Part shown: positions 48,634 to 56,009 of the stretch, one piece after another
Numbering within the stretch: the first letter of the stretch is position 1
Layout of the letters: the number at the start of each line of letters is the position of its first letter
Assembly: GCA_043765375.1 (NCBI GenBank)
Contig: JAYUJH010000017.1
Span: forward strand, 124,001 to 188,000
Direction: 5' to 3'
DNA from: JAYUJH01 sp043765375
GTDB lineage: Bacteria; Pseudomonadota; Alphaproteobacteria; Rickettsiales; UBA998
Length of the DNA stretch: 64,000 bases
The notes under the pieces: generated by a model
Database searches by the model: none
The model's input: the letters and a program-made list of their open reading frames with translations, nothing else
Told to the model about the DNA's origin: nothing
Translations under genes and position numbers: made by a program

Positions 48634-48933
48634 TTACGCAGCTTTTTTCTTAACAGCGCCAGGGTTGCAAGCATCTTTCAATTGTTTGCCCGCTTTGAAC
48701 TTAGGCAAGTTTGATGCAGCAATCTTAATTGTTTCGCCAGTTCGTGGGTTGCGACCATCGGTTGCTTTGCGTGCAGCAACTTCAAAATTACCAAACCCAA
48801 CAAGGCGGACATCACCACCTTTTGCCAATTCATTGGTTACTGCGTCACAAAAAGCATCAATTGCTTTTGCGGCGTCAGTTTTGGTCATACCAGCGAGTTC
48901 TGCCATTGCAGCCACTAATTCATTTTTGTTCAT
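48634..48933 (-). CDS. hupB: DNA-binding protein HU
   Basis: A 99-residue histone-like nucleoid protein: MNKNELVAAMAELAGMTKTD, DVRLVGFGNFEVAARKATDG, RNPRTGETIKIAAS, then the C-terminal helix FKAGKQLKDACNPGA with a short Lys-rich end. The beta-arm Arg-Asn-Pro motif that inserts into the DNA minor groove is present. GGAGAG lies upstream of the ATG on the minus strand. Single gene, with a hairpin terminator. Confidence 0.97.
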   Translation of the reverse strand: MNKNELVAAMAELAGMTKTDAAKAIDAFCDAVTNELAKGGDVRLVGFGNFEVAARKATDGRNPRTGETIKIAASNLPKFKAGKQLKDACNPGAVKKKAA

Positions 48934-49096
48934 AAAATACTCTCCATAAAATCATTTATTTGACAAATTGAGAAATAACTCAATACCAACACATTAAAAT
49001 CATGAAATGAACGGCTTGTAAATATGTTTATGGTGAAAATACGGAAAATATCTCAATTTCTGTTAAATATAGCTATGAAAATGGTTGATGTGTGGA

Positions 49097-49143
49097 CTTT
49101 GTGCATCGCACAAAGCAAATAAAGGTTATGTGCATCGCACAAA
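49097..49143. repeat. Two copies of the palindrome TTTGTGCATCGCACAAA
   Basis: CTTTGTGCATCGCACAAAG at 49097-49115 and TGTGCATCGCACAAA at 49129-49143, in the gap between mreB (stop 49165) and hupB. On the minus strand they lie just after mreB and could be part of its 3' end, or operators for hupB. The core GTGCATCGCAC also appears inside module B2 of the dnaE element. Confidence 0.6.
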
Positions 49144-49164
49144 TGACAATCGCTTTAACAAATA

Positions 49165-50196
49165 TTAATTTTGCTTGAATAATACAGTTGAGAATGCGGC
49201 GAGATTTTCCAATGCTTTGCCAGTGCCGAGTGCGACACATGGCAGTGGATCGTCCACCACAAATACGGGCAAGCCAGTCGCATAACTGATGACGCTATCT
49301 AAATGTTTGAGCATTGAACCACCACCAGTCATGGCGATGCCTTTATCTGATATATCCGAGGCGAGTTCAGGCGGGGTGAGTTCCAAAGCGGTGCGGACTG
49401 CATCAATGATGGCGTTGACGGGTTCGGCGAGGGCGTGTGCCACTTCATATTCGCTAAACTCTAGCTCCATCGGGCTACCAGATGAAATATTTCGCCCTTT
49501 AATCATCATGGTGCGTCCGTCACCAGACTCAGGCGGGGAGGCAACGCCAATTTCTTTTTTGATACGCTCCGCCGTCGCCTCGCCAATCAACATTTTGTGA
49601 TGACGGCGCAAATATGACATAATCGCTTCGTCCATACGATCCCCACCAACTCGGGCGGATTTAGAATAGACAATGCCACCAAGTGAAAGAACAGCAACTT
49701 CGGTTGTGCCGCCGCCAATATCCACCACCATTGAACCTGTTGCTTCGGTGACGGGCAAGCCTGCTCCAACCGCTGCTGCAACGGATTCTTCAATCAAATA
49801 AACCTCCCTTGCGCCTGCGCTTTCTGCGCTTTCTTGGATAGCTCTGCGCTCAACGGGGGTTGATCCAGACGGAACGCATATCACAATAATAGGTCCAATA
49901 AAACTACGGCGATTATTAACACGCAACACAAAATGCTTAATCATTTCTTCAGCAATCCTAAAATCAGCGATAACTCCATCTTTCATGGGGCGGATTGCTT
50001 CAATTTTTTCAGGGGTGCGCCCGAGCATTTTCTTCGCTTCATTGCCAAAAGCATAAGGAATCATCACGCCTTCTTCTTGCTTCATCGCCACAACGGACGG
50101 CTCATTTAGCACAATTCCCTTGTTTGGCACATAAATCAGCGTATTCGCTGTGCCAAGGTCAATTGCCATATCAGTTGCTTTCCAAGTGAACATCAT
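49165..50196 (-). CDS. mreB: Rod shape-determining protein MreB
   Basis: A 343-residue actin-like filament protein that directs elongation-mode wall synthesis. The ATG at 50196 (MMFTWKATDMAIDLGTANTL) is taken as start; the frame is open to 50274, but the extra residues are not family-like. Phosphate 1 motif DLGTANTLIYV, connect 1 VPSGSTPVERRAIQESAESA, phosphate 2 VVDIGGGTTEVAVLSLGG, adenosine motif IAMTGGGSMLKHLD. mreC and mreD, normally next to mreB, are not downstream; instead come hupB and tRNA-Val. Upstream is a row of three inverted repeats. Confidence 0.96.
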   Translation of the reverse strand: MMFTWKATDMAIDLGTANTLIYVPNKGIVLNEPSVVAMKQEEGVMIPYAFGNEAKKMLGRTPEKIEAIRPMKDGVIADFRIAEEMIKHFVLRVNNRRSFIGPIIVICVPSGSTPVERRAIQESAESAGAREVYLIEESVAAAVGAGLPVTEATGSMVVDIGGGTTEVAVLSLGGIVYSKSARVGGDRMDEAIMSYLRRHHKMLIGEATAERIKKEIGVASPPESGDGRTMMIKGRNISSGSPMELEFSEYEVAHALAEPVNAIIDAVRTALELTPPELASDISDKGIAMTGGGSMLKHLDSVISYATGLPVFVVDDPLPCVALGTGKALENLAAFSTVLFKQN

Positions 50197-50274
50197 TACT
50201 CGCAGTTTAAGTTTTATATTTAACCTGACTACAACATTATTTGCAAAAAATAAATAGAAATATGTTATTGCCAT

Positions 50275-50342
50275 TTATAGTGTTTTCTAATTTTATTTAT
50301 TTGCTGTTGTTAAGCAAGCAAAATTAGGAGAAAACACTATAA
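50275..50342. repeat. 20-bp inverted repeat upstream of mreB
   Basis: Left arm TTATAGTGTTTTCTAATTTT (50275-50294), right arm AAAATTAGGAGAAAACACTATAA (50320-50342) with a 3-base bulge. A second, weaker inverted repeat follows: GATATAGCACTACATCTATT... paired with ...AATAGAAACTGCTATATGTC (50351-50442). Confidence 0.75.
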
Positions 50343-50449
50343 TCTATAAAGATATAGCACTACATCTATTTTTAATTTGGCTAGCACTCACTACTGCTGG
50401 TCAATAAAATCGGCAATTAAAAATAGAAACTGCTATATGTCGTAGATAA

Positions 50450-50485
50450 TTTTTGTCATACCAGCTTTCGCTGGTATGACAAAAA
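50450..50485. repeat. GGTATGAC palindrome, perfect 16-bp stem
   Basis: TTTTTGTCATACCAGC (50450-50465), loop TTTC, GCTGGTATGACAAAAA (50470-50485). The best-preserved short-form copy; placed after the stop of the GH114-like gene (50524), it may end that transcript. Confidence 0.9.
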
Positions 50486-50523
50486 TAATTTCATATCAAA
50501 AAAATTATCACGGCAACCAAAAA

Positions 50524-51465
50524 TCACCATGGTTGATGATGGATTTGCTCTAAATCAATCGTGGTGACGTAAGGGATAAATCCATTATCACGATGCTTGA
50601 GATAAATATTTTTAACCCCTTCAATATCATTCATATCCCAATAATCCACCGCCATGATTTGCAAATGCGGGGCTTTTGCTTTCAAATCCATAACTTTTTG
50701 CGCATATTCCTGATAAATCTCATCATCAAACAACTTTGATTTTCCCGTTTCAAAATTATATTCCGCCATTGTGCCTTCCGCTAACACATAATCAATATCA
50801 CGGGCGATATGTGGCAATATTTTATAACCACGGTTAATCATAATCTTCATGTTGGGATAGTGCATTCGTATGGTTTTTATCATGTTGGTGGTGCCTTGAA
50901 TCATACCTATATATTTTGTGGGGTTACGCACTTCCAAATCTTCCACACTATCCAAAGTATCAACAAATATACCGTCAAATCCTTGGCGCAATATCTCTGG
51001 AATTACATCTTCAATTAAATATGCTGTCCAAGCGGGTGAACGCACATCAACAATGAAACTACCTTTCCAATTGGGGTTTTCTTCTAGCAAAATATGGTTA
51101 TTTTTGATTTTGGCAAAATCGCTGCGGGTGCTGTCCAGCTCGCCTCCACTGAGATAACCCAGCAAAACTTTACCCTTGGAATTGAGGTTGCCAAGTGGTG
51201 GGTGCGCCTCTCTATCAAACACAATCACATCATAATTGGCGAACTCATCATCGGGTTGCTCGTCGCTATAATATATGATGAACTTTTTTTGCGAAGCAAT
51301 AGGGTGGAGTTTATCTGTTGGTTCCATAGTGCTTTGTGCCATGTTGCTTTTTGAGGTGCTTTGTGCGGTGTTTTGCGCAAAAGCGGGCTTAAGCATAGCG
51401 GTGCATGCCCACAGCAAACCTAAGCAAAAAACCGCAATTGAAATTGAGAAAATATTATGATTCAT
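50524..51465 (-). CDS. GH114-like (endo-alpha-1,4-polygalactosaminidase type) secreted protein
   Basis: A 313-residue exported TIM-barrel protein. The signal peptide is SISIAVFCLGLLWACTAMLK ... AFA. A Ser/Thr/Gln-rich stretch follows (QNTAQSTSKSNMAQST). The barrel begins at KFIIYYSDEQPDDEFANYDV, with GKVLLGYLSGGELD, SFIVDVRSPAWTAYLIEDVI, QGFDGIFVDTLDSVED, KIMINRGYKILPHIA and the Glu-bearing DYVLAEGTMAEYN. The Asp and Glu residues at strand ends match the arrangement in GH114 family enzymes that cleave galactosamine-rich polysaccharides. Substrate not determinable here. A wall or exopolysaccharide role would fit the neighbouring mreB only loosely. Confidence 0.8.
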   Translation of the reverse strand: MNHNIFSISIAVFCLGLLWACTAMLKPAFAQNTAQSTSKSNMAQSTMEPTDKLHPIASQKKFIIYYSDEQPDDEFANYDVIVFDREAHPPLGNLNSKGKVLLGYLSGGELDSTRSDFAKIKNNHILLEENPNWKGSFIVDVRSPAWTAYLIEDVIPEILRQGFDGIFVDTLDSVEDLEVRNPTKYIGMIQGTTNMIKTIRMHYPNMKIMINRGYKILPHIARDIDYVLAEGTMAEYNFETGKSKLFDDEIYQEYAQKVMDLKAKAPHLQIMAVDYWDMNDIEGVKNIYLKHRDNGFIPYVTTIDLEQIHHQPW

Positions 51466-51786
51466 AATGTTATACTGCCATTTACTTGTAATATATTTTA
51501 CTGTGGATATATAATTTAATTTAATATTTTATTATAGCAATAATTGATATTTGCGCAAACATAATTTTGTGTTGATTTCTTTGTTTTAGCCCTCCCCATG
51601 CGGGAGGGCGGCTGAACGCAAGCGTTAGCGAAGTGTAAAGCGGGAGGGGTTTGATTTTTAACCCCCCACCCAATCGGGCCATGCTTTGCTCGCCCTTTTG
51701 GACTCCCCCGCATGGGGGGAGTTTCAAATCAATCAATCGGCAAAACCACACTTGCAAAATGCACAAATCAGTTTATAACTGCATTT
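51466..51786. other. Intergenic region with GC-rich palindromic modules
   Basis: A 321-bp gap between a minus-strand gene and hemE. About 51589-51722 is a compound A+B repeat; the rest is AT-rich. An in-frame upstream extension of hemE through part of the repeat is possible but not supported by a start signal. Confidence 0.65.
51589..51722 (-). repeat. GC-rich palindromic modules upstream of hemE
   Basis: 51589-51650 holds the hairpin CCCTCCCCATGCGGGAGGG and a GC-rich arm ending AGCGGGAGGGG (module A-like). 51661-51722 reads on the minus strand ACTCCCCCCATGCGGGGGAG...TGGGTGGGGGGTT (module B). The order is reversed relative to dnaE and no nuclease lies between. Confidence 0.8.
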
Positions 51787-52842
51787 ATGGATTTTATAGA
51801 TATATTTCAAGCAAAATTGCTAACCGAAACAAACCCAAAAACCACTAAAAAAATACCCCAAAAAACACCATTCTGGTTTATGCGCCAAGCAGGGCGTTAT
51901 CTGCCTGAATATCGGGCATTGCGGGAAAAATCTGGAGGGTTTCTGCCAATGTGCTATACCCCCGAGATTGCCACTGAAATCACCATGCAGCCAATCACGC
52001 GGTTTGGTATGAGTGCAGCTATCATATTTTCTGATATTCTCGTTATTCCACACGGATTGGGTCTGAAGCTAGAGTTTATGGCGGGTGAAGGGCCTAATTT
52101 GCAAACCATAACTCACGCAAATGAGTTGCCACGTTTGAGCATTGAGGCGATGCGGGAGCATTTGCGCCCTGTTTATGCAGCACTCACTCAAACACGGGCA
52201 GCACTTGCCCCTGACAAAGCATTAATAGGGTTTGCGGGTGCGCCGTGGACATTGTTATGTTATATGTTGGACGGCAATGGGCGTGGTGATTTTATGCAAG
52301 CTCGTACTGCGATTTATAGCAATCCTGAAATGTGCCATACGATAATTGCGCTGTTAGTTGAGGCGATTTCTGAGCATTTATGTGCGCAAATTGAGGCGGG
52401 AGCAAATGCAGTGCAGATATTTGATAGCTGGGCGGCGCATGTGCCATCACATTTGCGGGAGGCATTGATTTTTGCTCCGACTAAAGCGATTGTGGAAAGC
52501 GTGCGATTGCGTCACCCAAATGCGCCGATTATATGCTTTCCTCGTGGGGTTGGTGAGGCTGATTATGTGCGGTTTGCGGAAATAGTGCAACCTGATGGAA
52601 TCTCGGTGGATCAATTCACGGATATGGCGTCGCTTAGCGTCAAAATCCCTGAGCATATAACATTGCAGGGTAATGTGGATAATTTAGCACTGGCTTATAA
52701 TGCGAAGGAGGCAGTGCGGCAAGTGTCAGCATTAAAGGCGGCAATGCAAGGCAAACGCTTTGTGCTAAACCTAGGTCATGGTGTTATCCCCCAAACTCCC
52801 GTTGAAAATATGCAGGCTATTATTGATGCGGTGAGGGGGTAA
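51787..52842 (+). CDS. hemE: Uroporphyrinogen decarboxylase
   Basis: Decarboxylates uroporphyrinogen III to coproporphyrinogen III in heme synthesis. The ATG at 51787 gives 351 residues, the usual length; the frame is open back to 51712 through the palindromic repeat. Signature PFWFMRQAGRYLPEYR near residue 28 with the substrate-binding Arg pair, then ISDILVIPHGLGL, GFAGAPWTLLCYMLDG, QIFDSWAAH, ISVDQFTD and LNLGHGVIPQTPVENM. hemH follows about 1 kb downstream on the same strand, with a lipoprotein gene in the opposite direction between them. Confidence 0.97.
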   Translation: MDFIDIFQAKLLTETNPKTTKKIPQKTPFWFMRQAGRYLPEYRALREKSGGFLPMCYTPEIATEITMQPITRFGMSAAIIFSDILVIPHGLGLKLEFMAGEGPNLQTITHANELPRLSIEAMREHLRPVYAALTQTRAALAPDKALIGFAGAPWTLLCYMLDGNGRGDFMQARTAIYSNPEMCHTIIALLVEAISEHLCAQIEAGANAVQIFDSWAAHVPSHLREALIFAPTKAIVESVRLRHPNAPIICFPRGVGEADYVRFAEIVQPDGISVDQFTDMASLSVKIPEHITLQGNVDNLALAYNAKEAVRQVSALKAAMQGKRFVLNLGHGVIPQTPVENMQAIIDAVRG

Positions 52843-52912
52843 ATATTCTTCCCCAACCATAACGTGCAAAGCAATTTTAAGGCTGGGGAGGCAGTTAATT
52901 TGAAATACATTA

Positions 52913-53395
52913 TTATCTTTGTATTCCTGACTGTATATTAGATGGTTTTTGTAATTCTTCTGGTTGCTTAATTTCAGCAGGCGAAGGAATATAAGGTTGC
53001 TTATAGTTTTTGCCATCAGTAGGCACCATATTTACAATAACATTATTTGGATATTTATTGTCAGCACCTGTGGCTGAATCAATTCCCCAACCAATTAATC
53101 CACCTACAAGAATATTGCCAGCAACAGCCCCCTCAATACCAGATTCAAGTATTTGACTGCTCGGTGCATATCCCTGCTTAGTGCAAGTTACAGTTAAATC
53201 ATGCTTGGTTTTTTCTATCATAACTCCACTTGGCGTGCATTCAACGCTTGCTATTGGCTGACCTTGGCGAAAAACTCCGCATTTGGCGCAGCTAGGGTTT
53301 GATTGAATGGATATAGTTTGATTCTTGCCTTCCAAAATAGTGGCGCAACTGGTTAATCCCAACAACGCTATACTTGCTAAAATAGTTTTTTTCAT
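52913..53395 (-). CDS. Lipoprotein with PEGA-like domain
   Basis: A 160-residue lipoprotein: signal MKKTILASIALLGLTSCATI with lipobox LTSC (Cys17). The mature part resembles bacterial proteins with a PEGA-type beta domain (TISIQSNPSCAKCGVFRQGQ, ASVECTPSGVMIEKTKHDLT), containing additional Cys pairs, followed by a glycine-zipper-like hydrophobic stretch (GAVAGNILVGGLIGWGID) and a polar tail. Located between hemE and hemH in the opposite orientation. Probably envelope-anchored; function unknown. Confidence 0.8.
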   Translation of the reverse strand: MKKTILASIALLGLTSCATILEGKNQTISIQSNPSCAKCGVFRQGQPIASVECTPSGVMIEKTKHDLTVTCTKQGYAPSSQILESGIEGAVAGNILVGGLIGWGIDSATGADNKYPNNVIVNMVPTDGKNYKQPYIPSPAEIKQPEELQKPSNIQSGIQR

Positions 53396-53817
53396 TACTT
53401 CCTCGAAATGTTTTAATGGTTAAAACACATCAGTCGCGTTATGCGACTGGTGGTCGGGGAGTTCGAAAAATCCATTCTGTGAAAGATTCCCACGAGTCTT
53501 TAGCCATTCATAAATTGAAGGCTTGAACATGCACTTGTGGCTCCCCGACCATGAAAAAAATCGAGGAGTATTGATAACGGAAATACTTGCCGCACAAAAT
53601 AAGAGGTTTCGATGCCCCAGAACATAAGTTCCATAAATGGTTATAATGAAATTAAAAAAAATTGCAATAAAAATTAAAAACACTATTATTCGTGTTCCTC
53701 ATCGCCCTCGGTTTGCGCAATAACTTAAGAATGCGCTAAACATAAAATTAGTTGCGCAGGGGTGCAAAATAAGCGATATGAATATACATATATAATTTAA
53801 TGTGAGTAACCTAGATA
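53396..53817. other. Intergenic region with a large unexplained stem-loop
   Basis: A 422-bp gap between a divergent lipoprotein gene and hemH. It holds the hairpin/stem-loop region 53431-53551 and AT-rich sequence before hemH. A minus-strand open frame (53420-53683) reads through the structure, has a hydrophobic start and no ribosome-binding site, and is not regarded as a gene. Confidence 0.55.
53431..53551. repeat. Hairpin plus long-range stem upstream of hemH
   Basis: A 7-bp hairpin CAGTCGC-GTTAT-GCGACTG (53431-53449) is directly followed by an 11-bp perfect inverted repeat TGGTCGGGGAG (53451-53461) and CTCCCCGACCA (53541-53551) closing a 79-base loop. It is GC-richer than the surroundings. 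Could be a structured RNA, or a small element with terminal inverted repeats. Confidence 0.65.
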
Positions 53818-54879
53818 ATGACCACTGAAACTGTTATTTCAAAACAAACTAAAACGGCGATTGTGCTGCTCAACCTTGGTGGGCCTGATTCGCTGGAGGC
53901 GGTGCGCCCGTTTTTGTTCAATTTGTTCAATGACCCTGCAATTATAGGTGCGCCAAAATTGATTAGGCTAGCGATTGCGCATTTGATTTCTCGCCGTCGT
54001 GCGCCAATTGCTGCCAAAATATATGAGGAAATGGGGGGTAAATCACCGATTTTGGAACAAACGGAAGCGCAAGCAACGGCACTTAGCAATCTGCTCGCTG
54101 ATGATGGCAACGTCAAAACTTTCATTTGTATGAGATATTGGCACCCAATGAGTGATGCGGTTGTGGAGCAGGTGAAGGAATATGCGCCCGACCATGTGAT
54201 TTTACTACCGCTTTATCCGCAATTTTCCACCACCACCAGCCGTTCTTCGTTGGAGGATTGGAAAAAAGCAGCGATGTCAGGGGGGCTTAATGTTCCAACA
54301 ACTGATATTTGTTGTTATGCTGACCAACAATCATTCATTAATGCGCATGGGGCGTTGTTGCGTGATGTATTGTTTAATCTCTCCAAAGATGCACGCCCCC
54401 GTGTGTTGTTTTCGGCGCATGGTTTGCCTGAGAAAATCATCAAGTCGGGCGACCCTTATCAGTGGCAAGTGCAGCAAACCGCCAAGCGTATTGTAGATTT
54501 GTTGATGTTTGATGGGTTGGATTATACGGTATGTTATCAAAGCCGTGTTGGCCCTCTCAAATGGATAGGCCCTTCTACAGTGGAGGAGTTAGAGCGGGCG
54601 GGACGTGATAAAGTGCCTGTAATATTAGTGCCAATTGCGTTTGTATCAGAACATTCAGAAACGCTGGTGGAGTTGGATATTGAGTATCGTGAATTGGCGC
54701 ACGAACTGGGTGTGCCTGAATATTACCGTATTCCTGCGCTTTGCACCCACCCATATTTCATTGAGGGTTTGCGCGAATTATGCCTTGATGTGAAAAATGG
54801 TGATGTGTTGAATAATACTTTTAAGCAACGCATCTGCCCCCCTGAGTTCACCGAGTGTCCTTGTCGGGTTGCTGGGTGA
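53818..54879 (+). CDS. hemH: Ferrochelatase
   Basis: Inserts iron into protoporphyrin IX, the last step of heme synthesis. 353 residues: IVLLNLGGPDSLEAVRPFL, MRYWHPMSDAVVEQVKEY, LPLYPQFSTTTSRS, the metal-binding His in VLFSAHGLPEKI, QSRVGPLKWIGPST and the Glu in FVSEHSETLVELDIEY. The C-terminus RICPPEFTECPCR carries three Cys; with an upstream Cys they could hold the [2Fe-2S] cluster seen in several ferrochelatases (inference). hemE is on the same strand about 1 kb upstream. Confidence 0.96.
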   Translation: MTTETVISKQTKTAIVLLNLGGPDSLEAVRPFLFNLFNDPAIIGAPKLIRLAIAHLISRRRAPIAAKIYEEMGGKSPILEQTEAQATALSNLLADDGNVKTFICMRYWHPMSDAVVEQVKEYAPDHVILLPLYPQFSTTTSRSSLEDWKKAAMSGGLNVPTTDICCYADQQSFINAHGALLRDVLFNLSKDARPRVLFSAHGLPEKIIKSGDPYQWQVQQTAKRIVDLLMFDGLDYTVCYQSRVGPLKWIGPSTVEELERAGRDKVPVILVPIAFVSEHSETLVELDIEYRELAHELGVPEYYRIPALCTHPYFIEGLRELCLDVKNGDVLNNTFKQRICPPEFTECPCRVAG

Positions 54880-54984
54880 GTGAAGTGAATATTTTTTGTT
54901 GTGTTGTGGTATGAAATGAGTATTGTAATACTTCCTAAACAGAAAAATGTGATATAATATGTTTAGCATAACAAGGATTTGAGA

Positions 54985-55200
54985 ATGGAAAATCGTAAAT
55001 TAAATAGCGTAAAGCAAATTGACAACCTAAAGCAGGGAAAAGTTTTATTGCCTTTTGTGACTGGATATGGTGGTATATTTGATATGTTTTCAACTAAAGG
55101 ATATGAAGATTTATTGCAGTCCGAGGAAAATGAATTAAATGAAATATGGCAAGATGTTGGCAATATAATGACAACGGCTATGCAACATTATAGAGAATAA
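54985..55200 (+). CDS. Small hypothetical protein upstream of a DUF2335 gene
   Basis: A 71-residue protein (MENRKLNSVKQIDNLKQGKV, then PFVTGYGGIFDMFSTKGYED, LLQSEENELNEIWQDVGNIM). The ATG at 54985 has CAAGGATTTGAGA upstream; an in-frame TTG at 54979 is less likely. It is hydrophilic, acidic in its second half, and ends one base before the start of the DUF2335 gene, so the two are co-translated. I do not recognise it. Its position before a possibly membrane-toxic DUF2335 protein would suit a partner or antitoxin-like role, but this is speculation. Confidence 0.65.
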   Translation: MENRKLNSVKQIDNLKQGKVLLPFVTGYGGIFDMFSTKGYEDLLQSEENELNEIWQDVGNIMTTAMQHYRE

Positions 55201-55201
55201 A

Positions 55202-55636
55202 ATGAATGAAATAATTGATTTAGTAGATGAGAAGGAAAAGAGAGATTTTATTGTTTCTAAAACATCTTCTCTCATGGTTCACGTTGGTCCTCTCCCTCCA
55301 GCAAGCGAGTTGCAGGCTTATAAAAACATTATGATAGATGCGCCTGAAAAGATATTTGCTATGGCAGAGAAATCACAAGAACATAAAATGGAAAAATTTC
55401 GTTGTTATCACCAATATAAAACTAGAGGGCAGTTATTCGCTTTTTTGATTGTGATGGGTTCATTTGCTTTGACAGGAGTTTTGGCTTATATTGGTCAGCC
55501 ATTAATTGGTGGAATAATTTCTTTTGCATCTATTGCAAGCGTTGCCCTCGCCTTAATTTACGGCGAGAGAAAAAACAGTTCAACCCTCAAAAAAGAACAA
55601 ACGAGTGTTGAGAAGAACATAGAGAAAAATATATGA
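55202..55636 (+). CDS. DUF2335 membrane protein
   Basis: A 144-residue protein: VGPLPPASELQAYKNIMIDA and PEKIFAMAEKSQEHKMEKF, the DUF2335 signature, followed by two membrane helices (LFAFLIVMGSFALTGVLAYI and PLIGGIISFASIASVALALIYG) and a Lys/Glu tail. The family is found mainly in accessory DNA and resembles holin-like membrane proteins; function unproven. It overlaps the following DUF6111 gene by four bases (ATGA) although DUF6111 normally goes with cca, so the pair with the 71-residue gene looks inserted upstream of that unit. Confidence 0.8.
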   Translation: MNEIIDLVDEKEKRDFIVSKTSSLMVHVGPLPPASELQAYKNIMIDAPEKIFAMAEKSQEHKMEKFRCYHQYKTRGQLFAFLIVMGSFALTGVLAYIGQPLIGGIISFASIASVALALIYGERKNSSTLKKEQTSVEKNIEKNI

Positions 55637-56001
55637 TTAAGATTATACTTGCTCGGTTTTGGGTTGCGCTGTTGCCATTCGCGCTTTATGGGCTGTGGTT
55701 GCTATTCATCACTCACAAAGCCAAGGACGGGCATTATATTGGTGAGCATATTCGCAAATCAGCGTTATTTTGGACATGGACATCAAGCGCATTATTGTTG
55801 ATTGTGAGTTGTATATGGTGGTCTTTGGGGCAGGCGGCAACTGGTGAAGCATCTTATTCTCCAGCGTATAATGTCAATGGGAAGCTAGTTCCCGCTGCGG
55901 TGAACCCTGCAAAGTTGAACCCCGCCATAGTCAGCCCTGATGCGGTGAATATTGACAAAATTACCATAGATAAAAATATAGATAATTCCACTGTAAAATA
56001 A
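55633..56001 (+). CDS. DUF6111 family membrane protein
   Basis: A 122-residue protein with two membrane helices: FWVALLPFALYGLWLLFIT at the start and SALFWTWTSSALLLIVSCIW after a short basic loop, then a low-complexity Asn/Ala/Pro/Val tail with repeats like AVNPAKLNPAIVSPDAVN. The N-terminal R-F/V-x-x-x-L-L-P-F-x-L-Y pattern and the place immediately before the CCA-adding enzyme fit the DUF6111 family of alphaproteobacteria. The tail is longer and more repetitive than expected. Function unknown. Confidence 0.7.
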   Translation: MIKIILARFWVALLPFALYGLWLLFITHKAKDGHYIGEHIRKSALFWTWTSSALLLIVSCIWWSLGQAATGEASYSPAYNVNGKLVPAAVNPAKLNPAIVSPDAVNIDKITIDKNIDNSTVK

Positions 56002-56009
56002 GCGACATT

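Larger units (their letters stand above)
50197..50523. other. Intergenic region made of three consecutive inverted repeats
   Basis: The 327-bp gap upstream of mreB is dominated by three stem-loops in a row: 50275-50342, about 50351-50443 and 50450-50485. The mreB promoter should lie at about 50200-50270. No coding sequence was recognised. Confidence 0.6.

Noticed and set aside
51712..51786. N-terminal extension of hemE into the palindromic repeat
   Set aside because: Extra residues come from repeat DNA and lie before the usual HemE start; length from 51787 is normal.
53451..53551. tRNA, SRP RNA or tmRNA
   Set aside because: No acceptor/T-arm/anticodon arrangement and no conserved GGAA-tetraloop domain; a GTTCGA string alone is not enough.
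53420..53683. Minus-strand 87-codon frame upstream of hemH
   Set aside because: No ribosome-binding site, reads straight through the perfect inverted repeats, no family resemblance; the DNA is better explained as structure.
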